Source of the DNA: Pollenia angustigena
Taxonomy: Eukaryota; Arthropoda; Insecta; Diptera; Polleniidae
DNA: 64,000 nt
NCBI GenBank assembly: GCA_930367215.1
Contig: OV884059.1
Span: 23,026,945-23,090,944 of the forward strand
Direction: 5' to 3'
Under the pieces are notes generated by a model. It searched no databases, had not been told where the DNA came from, and saw only the letters and a program-made list of their open reading frames with translations. The position numbers and the translations under genes were made by a program. This document shows, one piece after another, positions 13,061-23,100 of this stretch (position 1 is its first letter; the number at the start of each line of letters is the position of its first letter).

Positions 13061-14555
13061 ACTGTGCGGCGCTGTGTGCATGACACACTTTACTTCTTTC
13101 CTCTCTCCCCTACAAACTTCATCTGTCTTGTAAGAAATATCCACATTGTAAATTGGGTCTTTGTGTTAAGTGTACAACAAGTGTACAAAGCGTGAGTATC
13201 TTTTTTGTATCTATTCAATAGATTCTATTGTAAATTAATAAATCTGCTGAGAGAGAGAACTTCTACAACCGTTTTATTCTGACATATTTAACACACGTGT
13301 TTACAGCGTAGTAAATAAAGTTTAATAAATTTTATTGTTGCGGTCGGGTGTTGTTAATGTTAATACGTTAACTACATTAATAAAATTAACTGGGCCTACA
13401 AGGTTACTTTACTGCTAAGAGCGAAAAACCGCTACTGTATAGAAAGGTTGGGAAAGAAATAAATACTATCTGGAGTTTATTTCTTTGAATTCTTGTACCC
13501 CTACAACACTATTTAAATTGTGCGACGAACAGTACCGCATATCATTTATCATTGTGGTTGTACACAAACATTTTGCACACATACATACATATCTGATGTT
13601 TGTTGTGTGTTTGATTTTCAAATCCATTTATGCAGACTTTTATTATGTATGTATTTAGTTTAAGGATAAAATTTTTCAGATATTAGAAGTAGTCTAGATG
13701 GTGCTTTATTAACTGCTTTAATTTTAATATACCTTAATGCTCATTAACTCCAATAACTATCCAGTTGATATGTCTGTTAGATTAGTTTGTTGCGTTTTTT
13801 CTAAAGAAATATTTAAATCGTAGACTATGGTCATGGCAAGTTATTCTGAAAAAGGGACTAATAAAGGAAAAGTTGATACATATATTTCTAATGTACAACT
13901 ATGTATAGATACCACCATTTATAATTATGTACACAATGTTTTATTAGTCATTAGTTCTTCTTTATAACATTTTAACCAACACTTTTTCCTCACAATGAAT
14001 TTTCCATGTGGTTTTTTATTTTACTACTTACGTTAGGATTTGTGTATTGCGCAGTACTTCTTCATACGGACATTTGTACGTGTATCGTATCCTTACTCTC
14101 CTTCTACAGTTCTCTAATAAAAAGCACATGTTTTAAATGAAAAAAAAAAATCATTGAAGAAAAAAGATTTTAATTTATTTAATGTGTATTTCTTAAACAA
14201 AAAGGTAGTGTATTGAGTTACAATTCATTGTTGAGAAGAAATTCAATATAGAAAAAGTGTGTCAGTCAAAAGAATTTTTTTTTGGTATGTAATAATAAGT
14301 TTATAAGTGCTATAAAATCGACAATAGTGTTAATTAGTTGTTTTCCAGACTTGTTTGTTTTAGATTGAAATATTATAAAGTTTTGTTTAAGGTAGTTTTA
14401 AGATTACCTGAATAACTGCATTCTCAATGCAAATAACTTAAAAGGTTTGTTAATTACGAGCAATTGTGAAATAATAAAACTGAAGAGACTTCAAGTGAAC
14501 ATTCGCCAACGAGTTCCCTACTTTCCCAACAAAGCATTGCCCTTTTCAATTATAA
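13061..14555. other. Unassigned sequence; possible non-coding leader exon
   Basis: The 13069-13195 stretch is less AT-rich than its surroundings and ends in a donor-like AAGC/GTGAGTAT. It could be a 5' non-coding exon of the downstream myotubularin gene, whose first coding exon has an upstream acceptor, but nothing in the sequence proves this. From 13200 to 14555 I see no gene. Confidence 0.25.
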
Positions 14556-16191
14556 CACAGTGCAACAAAATTCGGGTCATCGCTGCCAGCCTCAATACTT
14601 GCAACGCGAAATGAAACTAGACTATTGGTAGAGCAAATCTGCCAAAGAGTTTTGAAATATCGGCCCCTAAAGTTTTTGAATTTTTGGAAAGTCAAAAAAT
14701 ATACTAAATGTACTTTCTGAGCTTTGAACTTTCAGTAGAATTGTATGGCGATTCTTTTCTTAAAATATATTAACCCTCTTACACTCATTTTAAGGGGTAA
14801 TTTTTGTCCTTTGTTTTAACTTCCACACAAAAGTATACTAAAACGGCACTTTAGAGGGTAAAAATGTTCCATGAATATTTTCTGCATCAAATTTTATTAG
14901 GGGTCTTCTAAGACCAAAAAATCGTGCAATGTACATATGTAAAACGGATTTTCGAAATTTGGGGCATTGAAATTTTTGAATTTCTTGAAAAGGCGTTTGG
15001 TACAAGGCAAAAAATTATACTAAAAGTACGTCTGAGCTAAAAGACTATTTCAGATTTCTTCAATAGAATTCTATGGCGATTCTTTTCTTGGAATATATTA
15101 ACCCTCTAACACTCATTTTAAGGGGTAATTGTTGTCCTTTGTTTTAACTTCCACACGAAAGTATACTAAAACGGCACTTTAGAGGGTAAAAATGTTACAC
15201 GAATATTTTCTGCAACAAATTTTATTAGGGGTCTTCTAATACCAAAAAATCGTGCAATGTATGTAAAACGGATTTTCGAAATTTCGGTCATTGAAATTTT
15301 TGAATATCTTGAAAAGGCGTTTGGTACAAGGCAAAAAATTATACTAAAAGTACTTGTGAGCTAAAAGACTATTTCAGATGTCTTCAGTAGAATTGTATGG
15401 CGATTCTTTTCTTAGAATATCTTTACCATCTAACACTAATTTTAAGGGGTCATTTTTGTCTTTTGTTTTAACTTCCACACAAACGTATACTAAAACCGCA
15501 CTTTAGAGGGAAAAAATGTTCCAGGAATATTTTCTGCATCAAATTTTATGAGGGGTCTTCTAAGATCAAAAGTTCGTGCAATGTATGTAAAACGGATTTT
15601 CGAAATTTTGGCCATTGAAATTTTTAAATTTCTTGAAAAGGCGTTTGGTACAAGGCAAAAATTTTTACTAAATAAAAGTACTTCTGAGCTAAAAGCCTAT
15701 TTCAGATGTCTTCAGTGGAGTTGTATGGCGATTCTTTTCTTAGAATATATTTACCCTCTAACACTCATTTTTAGGGGCTATTATTTGTCCTTTTTTTAAC
15801 TTCCACACAAAAGTATAATATAACGTCACTTAAGAGGGTTAAAATGTTCTACGCTATTTTTTGCATTAAATTTCACTATGAGTCGTCAAGGGCCAAAAAA
15901 TCGTGCAATGCATGTAAAACGGGTTTTCGAAAAATTCAAAAATTACTAGGCAAGGAATTTTGAAAATCCGTTTAACATACATTGCACGAACTTTTGGTCT
16001 AAGAAGACCCCTAATAAAATTTCATGCAGAAAATATTGGTGGAACATTCAAAAAATTCAAAAACTTTAGAGGCCGATATTTCGGGAACCCGAGCTAACTT
16101 TTCAAAACCCTTTGGCAGATTTTCTATACCAATAGTCTAGTTTTATTTCGCGTTGCAAGTATTGAGGCTGTTTTGTTTTTGTTGCACAGTG
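14556..16191. mobile_element. TIR element carrying a tandem array
   Basis: Termini are CACAGTGCAACAAAA on the left and the complement of CACTGTGCAACAAAA on the right. The shared inner arm (CAATACTTGCAACGCGAAAT and beyond) extends for well over 100 bp. Between the arms lie four tandem copies of a ~327-bp unit. A second element with nearly the same terminus is at 38631-40249, where TA flanks both ends; here TA is clear only on the right. No transposase is present. Confidence 0.75.
14700..15935 (+). repeat. Four tandem copies of a ~327-bp unit
   Basis: The landmark TATGGCGATTCTTTTCTT recurs near 14744, 15072, 15396 and 15724, giving spacings of about 324-328 bp. Each unit also carries a variant of AACCCTCTAACACTCATTTT and of TCGTGCAATGTATGTAAAAC. 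The last unit is partial and more diverged. One chance open frame (15548-15799) lies in the array and is not a gene. Confidence 0.85.
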
Positions 16192-16640
16192 TAATAAATA
16201 GTTAAAACAACCCACTTTGCGAAGATGCTACAATGTTTTAAATCATACAATACATACATATGTACCTACGTTCGCTCATCCCACTTTTACCTCAACGAGA
16301 ATTAAAAAAAATCGAAACACTATTCTCCTATTATTCTGAGCGGTCAAATAAAACAACGCCTTATACACTGATATTGTAATAATTTCTGATACAGTTTTGA
16401 CATTTAAAATGTGTATTTAATTCCGTACATACACTTCTAGTGTTAATGGTCAGTGATAGATGGCAACAACATGCCACATTTCTGATAACATCGGGCAACC
16501 GAAAATTTGAGGTCGCCACTTAATTCTGTGCTTTGCTTTTGAATTTAAGAACATATTAAGGAATTAAGAATGTATCTCAGGTCCGATTGCTATCCTTAAT
16601 CGACCCTTTTATATTTTATTTATCACCTTACGGAATGTTG
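16192..16640. other. Unassigned sequence
   Basis: No gene or repeat boundary was recognised between the tandem-array element and the LINE remnant. Confidence 0.4.
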
Positions 16641-16987
16641 AATCTCATATGTTAATCTCTACATTAGCACCTGCCGTGCGGGCCTTATCTTGTCATAACT
16701 ACTGGAAGACCCTGGACGACCCTGTGTGTGAGAGCAACAAACACAAACAGGGCAAAGTGAGTGTATATCTCGGCAGAATTATACACTCGCCCCTTTTTAA
16801 GGAACTGGAGCTTTCTAGCATCCGCTGCGGTTTAAAGCAGATATAATCTTTTAAAAAGCAACAGCACCTAGAGACATCTGTCAGCACACCAAAAGTATAC
16901 ATACTTGTATTGGTGTTGGTGTTGCTGAGTTGACAATCTTTGGTCGGCGCAGTTGATGATCCGAGTCGTTCCGGTACGTAGACCCAA

Positions 16988-17582
16988 TTGTCGCGGGAAC
17001 GCGGGAATGGAGTCCTATCTCCGATTCTGTTTAACTTCTACATGTCTAAACTCCCGACACCTCTCCAAGGTATCCAAATGATATCATACGCAGACGACTG
17101 TACTATCATGGCGACGGGCCACAACATTGATGACCTATGCAGTTTGGTAAACGGTTACCTCCGTGATCTGGCGAACTTCTTCCACGCGAGGAATATGAAC
17201 ATCTCTCTCGCGACTCTATTCATGGCATGGACAAAGGAAGTGGGGTTACAGTTGAATGTGACTGTCGATGGCGCTATAACTCCGATCAAAAATCGCCCAA
17301 AAATATTGGGAGTCACATTTGACAGCCTGTTCATGTCATCGGCGCATGCCACTGCAATCTGCGATAGAATGCGGAGTAGAAACAAGGTCCTCAAGTCTCT
17401 AGGCGGTAGCTTTTGGGGCATTGTTAGCTACATATAAAACGATTGGCCGGTCAGTGGTTAACTACGCAGCGCCTGCGTGGACCCCATGAGTCAGCGATAC
17501 TCAGTGGATGAAGCTTCAGAGCTGCCAAAATGCCGCCTTAAGGACCGTAACAGGTTGTGTTCAGATGACATCAATAGAACAC
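16988..17582 (+). pseudogene. Jockey-like LINE reverse transcriptase fragment, 5' piece
   Basis: The frame reads G-V-L-S-P-I-L-F-N-F-Y-M-S-K-L-P, then ISYADDCTIMATG (the YADD reverse-transcriptase catalytic box), then the thumb-like KILGVTFDSLF segment. This is the palm and early thumb of a non-LTR retrotransposon of the Jockey superfamily. The open frame stops at 17437; the homologous reading continues out of frame to 17582, where the foldback insertion begins. The upstream half of the ORF, including the endonuclease, is missing. GC content is higher than the surroundings, as expected for LINE coding sequence. Confidence 0.85.
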
Positions 17583-18521
17583 GGCGGGGTGCAATAACGC
17601 CTTAAGAAATAAGGCCTTTAAGGCTTTATTTTAACTTTCAATTGAGAAATAAGACCTTTTTTGCGAAAAAGGCTTTACTGCTCAATTGAAAGTGAAATAA
17701 AGCCTTTATTGGAATTTAGCCAATGGTGCAATAAAGCCTTTATTTTATATTTTTTGATTCTTTTGTTACACTGTTCAATTTATCGATTTTTGTTGTTGTT
17801 GGTAGCAGCATTTCGACCGATTAGTAGTTCCAATATCTTTAAACAACTCCTAATAATACAAATTGCTCATAATGAACATGTAAGTATATATTTCCGGTGG
17901 CATGTCATAATGTCCATGAACATTGTGACACACGAATAGTGACATAATGACCACGGACTTTATGCACTACGTAGGAAAAAGCCACCTAAATCTTCACTTA
18001 ATACAGTTTTTCTGCGTGGCGGCCTGCGGCCGCTCTTAGGGGTTTTCTCCTCCATGGGACGCGGCAGGTGGCTTCGCTGAATACAGTTTTCCTGCGCGTG
18101 ACTCATTATCAACCGTAGTGTGACGCGCGCAGGGAAACTTTATTCAGCGAAGCCACCTGCCGCGTCCCATGGAGGAGAAAACCCCTAAGAGCTGCCGCAG
18201 GCCGCCACGCAGAAAAACTTTATAAAGCAAAGATTTTCAATATTGTTGCAGTTAAATTAACATTTGTTTTTATTTAATTATTAATGTTCTATTATTTTTT
18301 GTTAATATGAAATTTTTTATAATTGTTCAATAAAATATAATAAGAATAAGAAATTTTATTGCTTCATTTAAAAAGAAATTTAACTGTAATAACCCATTTA
18401 CGACTTTATTTCACTTTCAAAGTGCAATAAAACCTTTTTGGAAATAAAGGCCTTATTTCACTTTCCATTGAGAAATAAAGCCTTAAAGGCCTTATTTCTT
18501 AAGGCGTTATTGCACCCCGCC
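17583..18521. mobile_element. 939-bp foldback/Mutator-like element with 9-bp TSD
   Basis: Starts GGCGGGGTGCAATAACGCCT and ends with its reverse complement; inverted homology extends well inside through AAGGCCTTTAAGG-type sequence. The flanks ATAGAACAC at 17574-17582 and 18522-18530 are identical, a 9-bp duplication typical of foldback and Mutator-like elements. It interrupts the LINE reverse-transcriptase sequence. The interior holds a GC-rich hairpin (18001-18222) and no transposase. Confidence 0.9.
18001..18222. repeat. GC-rich long hairpin inside the foldback element
   Basis: Arms of about 100 bp (18001-18100 and 18121-18222) are nearly perfect inverted copies around a ~20-bp loop. Sub-ends of each arm resemble one another (CAGTTTTTCTGCG and CAGTTTTCCTGCG), suggesting a smaller element inserted in the larger one. 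The GC content is far above that of the window. Confidence 0.85.
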
Positions 18522-18530
18522 ATAGAACAC

Positions 18531-19105
18531 CTGCATGATGAAGCGAAGTTGATGACGGTCAAGGAACACAACATAATGCTGACAAAGCAGCTCCTTCTGG
18601 GATGTCATTGGAGGGGACATCCGAACCACTGTCTGATGGAGTCAGACCCCCCCCGAGACATGTCAGAAAAGATCTTCGCTGGTATGAGAGTGAATTCCAA
18701 TAACACCTGGTTTCTATGACAGACCACACCTCATACAGGACAGCTCTGATTGCAGTTCACAGGGAGTCGGTAGAGAGTGCGATGAATAGCCACCGAGACA
18801 ACATCGTATTAGGGGGTCGTCCACCACCGGTTGCAAACGAAGAGCGGGACTTACCACGACGGACGAGGGTGATATTGGCACAATTAAGATCGGAATGGTG
18901 CGCACGACTTAACTCGAGCTGGTCGAGAATAAATAGCACCATCCCTGACCTTTGCCCACACGACGTACGACACCTATTCAACTGCAGTGCAAACCCAACC
19001 CAGCTAGAAGCAGTGTCCTTATGGACCCGTCCACGTGAGGTAGCACAGCTACTGGGCCTTGATTTAGCTGAGTTGGAAGGACAGAGCGAAGAAGGAGAAG
19101 AATAG
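18531..19105 (+). pseudogene. Jockey-like LINE reverse transcriptase fragment, 3' piece
   Basis: The C-terminal continuation of the split LINE ORF. Conserved blocks are EAKLMTVKEHNIMLTKQLLL (about 18541-18600) and, after a frame change near 18715, CPHDVRHLFNCSANPTQLE followed by SLWTRPREVAQLLGLDL up to the stop at 19103-19105. These are typical of the post-RT C-terminus of Jockey-superfamily ORF2. The stop and acidic tail look like a natural ORF end. The piece is separated from its 5' half only by the 9-bp-duplicated foldback element, plus at least one frame shift. Confidence 0.85.
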
Positions 19106-20005
19106 AAAAGTAAATTTTATACATGCTTGTTTTTCAGGTCGAGCTGTTACAACAACAACAATCCCACAAGTGGTGGAAAGCAGCCCTTGAATCTGACTGG
19201 AACATCTCGCTTCCCGCGACTTTGGTTCCAAACTAAAACCCCACTTGATCCCCGAAGGGTCCTCTTCCAATAGTGAATTCCCAGCTGCTGATGATTTCTT
19301 TGGTACCAGATGGTTTATCTGGTCAGCCGTGATCTAAAGAGATTTGTAAATTTTGAATTCTACTAAATTGAAACCTGATATCCCTGGAGGATGTTCAAAA
19401 TGAACTTTTATATAATTAAGCGATATGTACAATATCAATTCATTTATATAAATAAAAGGAAATTTTATACTTATATATATCTACAATGTGATCCCAAACA
19501 CAAATTTCGGGGGTTTCCACTATTTTTTTGTTTGGCGGACCCCTCGAAAAGTTTATGTTTTTCCGCGGACCTTCAAACTTAATTTGGTTACAAAAGGTTA
19601 CATTCAACAACGAAAGTGTTCTTGTTTTTATATGACTTTTAGGAGATTTTCTGAATATTAAAAATTCAAATAAAAACACTTTTATTAAAAAAAAAAAAGT
19701 TTTCTATTTTCCTTCGCGAACCCCCTGTAAATCTGTCAGGGAATCCGATTTTTAAACCGTTCGTTCAGTTTAATGTTATACCCAATAGTCTTTTTAAATG
19801 AACTTAAACAACCTTGACGTAAGTCGATTTTTAATGGGATTTCGCTTTAAAGTTAATTTTCGAAGATAACAAAAAAATTTGGAAACGTTAAAAACAGTAA
19901 AAATATAGGTTTAACGTCATTTTGTTTTTATTCCATTGAACTTAATTTTTTACGGCATTTGCTACTCAGTACTTCAAATCTTTTCATAAATATTTATCTT
20001 TGCAG
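19106..20005 (+). other. LINE 3' tail and sequence upstream of the host gene
   Basis: The first ~200 bases after the LINE stop look like its 3' untranslated part. The remainder is AT-rich. It ends in a pyrimidine-rich tract and TTTGCAG (to 20005), the acceptor before the first coding exon. No promoter could be identified. Confidence 0.45.
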
Positions 20006-20009
20006 ATAA

Positions 20010-20127
20010 ATGGAGGCATCTGATGGATCGCCCCCACCATCATTGTGTATGATACGAGCCGCGGAACTATTTCCCAAACCACAAATGGAGAAGGAAGATA
20101 TACAGTTGAAAGTCCCATTTCAGGAAG
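20010..20127 (+). CDS. Mtmr3/4 (CG3632-like): Mtmr3/4 coding exon 1 (residues 1-39)
   Basis: The exon starts at 20006 after a TTTGCAG acceptor, and the ATG follows four bases later at 20010. Encoded residues start MEASDGSPPPSLCMIRAAEL, matching the N-terminal style of MTMR3/4. The donor is AG/GTAAAT at 20128 and one base of the next codon is carried over. The upstream acceptor implies at least one non-coding 5' exon. Confidence 0.85.
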
Positions 20128-23100
20128 GTAAATCTTTATTTTAAAATTTCATAATTTATATAACTCGATTTACAAAAAAAAAAAAAAAACATTTCTAGTT
20201 TCTGGCGAGTCTGTAAAGTATTTGGGACGGACCGATGATGGGGTACTGGCCTTGTCAAACTATCGTATATTTTTACAAAAATCTTCTACAAGTGTTGAAA
20301 CGTCTATACCACTTGGTCTCATTGAATCAGCACAATGCAGGGACTTGTTTCATTTAATTATATGCTGTAAAGATGCCAGCACTGTAAAGTGCTCGTTTGA
20401 AACGGCCGAACAGTGTACAGAATGGCAAAGGCGTATACAAATATCAGTTGGTGTACCAGAGACACTGGAATCAATATTTGCGTTTCCTTTTTGCTCGTGG
20501 GCGTGTGATAGTCTTAATAATGGCCAAAACCAAGTAGGACAGACAAATGGTGTTGGCTCAACTTTGGAAAATGGTCAGAATCCAGCCTTATATTCAATTA
20601 CCGATTATGGCGAAAGATTGCAAAAAATGTCTTGTCGCTATGAGGACGATTTTATGCGTGAAGTAGAACGTTTAGGTTTCGATCTTAATGGTTCGTGGCG
20701 TATCTCACAAGCCAATGAAGATTTCAAATTGTGTATCTCATATCCTCCAAAGCTTTTAGTTCCCTGTTGCATTTCTGATGATACTTTACAGATTGTAGCA
20801 AGTTATCGAGGTTCTAGACGTTTACCAGCTGTTGTTTGGCGTCATCAAAAGTCTGGAGCTGTAATAGCCAGATGCAGTCAACCAGAAGTTGGTTGGTTGG
20901 GTTGGCGCAATACCAAAGATGAACAGTTGTTAAAGGCTTTAGCTGATGCTTGCGCTTTTGATCGTGGTGAGCAAATGCGTCAATTGACAAATAACTCACA
21001 GTCTGCACAAAGTGTTCATATGCCATCAGCTGACAGTTCACCATCCAGTCCAGACGGAAGTCACGAAGAGGTTGCTTTTGATGAAGTGAGAGTAAGTCTG
21101 TTTATATTATGAAAAAAAAGTTATTAAACAAATAAAAAACTAATCTAAAACTTTAAACTTTTGTTTTTTTTAGAAAGTTTTAATTGTTGATGCTCGCAGC
21201 TATACATCTGCCGTTACAAATCGTGCCCGAGGTGGTGGTTGCGAATGTATTGAATATTATCCTTGTGCAGAAATTGAATTCATGAATCTGGGCAATATTC
21301 ATGTTATACGCAAAAGTTTCCACGCATTACGTCAGTTATGTGCCTCACCACCCGATGTACCAAAGTAAGTTTTAAACGATTTTTAACTTAAAACTGAATG
21401 TAAATGGATAGATATGTTGAAGGTTTTGTGCATAAAGCCCTAGTTAGCTGACAGTAACAGTAACGTTGCAAATCAGCTGCTTCTTTTTGTTGTATGTAAA
21501 GCAACTAGAACGATTATAGTTACCAGTAAGATGTTACGTTTCAATCTGTAAGATAAGCTTGGTCTTACTTTTTTTCGGTAAGATTAGGTTACTGTTACTT
21601 TCAGCTAACTGAGCCTTAACATTAGGAACTATGTCGTTATACTTAAATAAACTTTGAATAATTGTTGGTATCAAGACTAACATCGGCACGAAAAACTATT
21701 TAATAAAATCTGCAAGATCGGACTTAACCGACTATATACTCTTTTACTTTTTCTTGTGTAAATAAAAATTTTTATTTAATATATTTTTATAATTTTATAG
21801 TTGGCTGGGTCTACTGGAGAAGACCATGTGGTTACAGCATCTTTCTGGTCTTTTGGCAGCTTCAATGACTGTGTGTCATGCAATTGAAAAGAAAGGACGT
21901 CCCGTATTAGTGCACTGCTCAGATGGTTGGGATCGTACACCACAAATTGTTGCCACAGCACAATTATGCTTAGATCCCTATTATCGTACTGTAGAGGTAA
22001 ACAATTTCAGATTAACATTTTAACAGTTATACATAAATTTTTTTGATATTTATAGGGTTTTCGGGTCTTAGTTGAACGTGAATGGCTTAGTTATGGTCAT
22101 AAATTTGCCGATCGTTGTGGTCATGGACCAGGTTCAGATGAACTCAATGAGCGTTGCCCGGTATTCTTACAATGGTTGGATTTAGTTCATCAAATCCACA
22201 AACAATTTCGTTGCAGTTTTGAATTTAGCATGGGTTACTTGGTAAATTGTACATTTTCATTTTGTTCATAAAGTTGATTACTACTTTTAATTAAATTTAT
22301 TTCTGTTTTTTAATATTAATATTTCAATTAGATTAAACTAGCACAACATTCACATTCTGGTTTATTTGGTAATTTCTTATGTAACACTTTGAAAGAACGT
22401 CTGGAAAATTCAGTGTTTGAAAGAACATTTTCTGTTTGGTCGTTTCTATCTCGTCCAATGTATCGTAATCCATTGTATAAACCAAACAAAGATCAAGTTT
22501 TATGGCCGGCATATAATGTACGTGATTTATCTTTGTGGACTGAAGTTTATTTAGGAAGTTTGGGTGGTAATCAACAGAATTGTATTGATTTTCCAGCTTA
22601 TACAAATGAAAGTTTAATGGGTTCCATAAGTATGTGTTTACAATTAAATTTTATTTATTTTTTGTTAAACTAAAAATCTTTGTTTTTTTTAGGTTCCATG
22701 TCTAAGACAAGATCTTATGGAGATTTAATTACTGCTGGCTTTATTCAAAATAGTATTTCGAGAAGATCAAGTGATCCAAATATGACTGTAGATCCAAAGT
22801 AAGTAAATAATATTTAAACAATTCTTTTATATTCTGCTCTTCTATTAGAATTGCAAGACTTCTTAGATATGTCGCACAGTGAAGGATTTGATGAAAAAGA
22901 GGTAAATACTAGAGCGGGTCAATAAGTAGTTCAATTCAATGTAGTCTTCTTTGAGGTCTAAACACCTTGTCCAACGTTTGTCCAATTTTGTTATCGGTTT
23001 GTCAGTTTATCAAAATAGGTATTGCTTGTGAAATAATTTGATCGTTAGAGCAAGTTTCTTCACGCCGAGCCAATTTTTCAGGTTTGGAAGCAAGATATAG

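Noticed and set aside
20814..21044. Minus-strand open frame over coding exon 2
   Set aside because: Shadow of the conserved myotubularin exon on the other strand.
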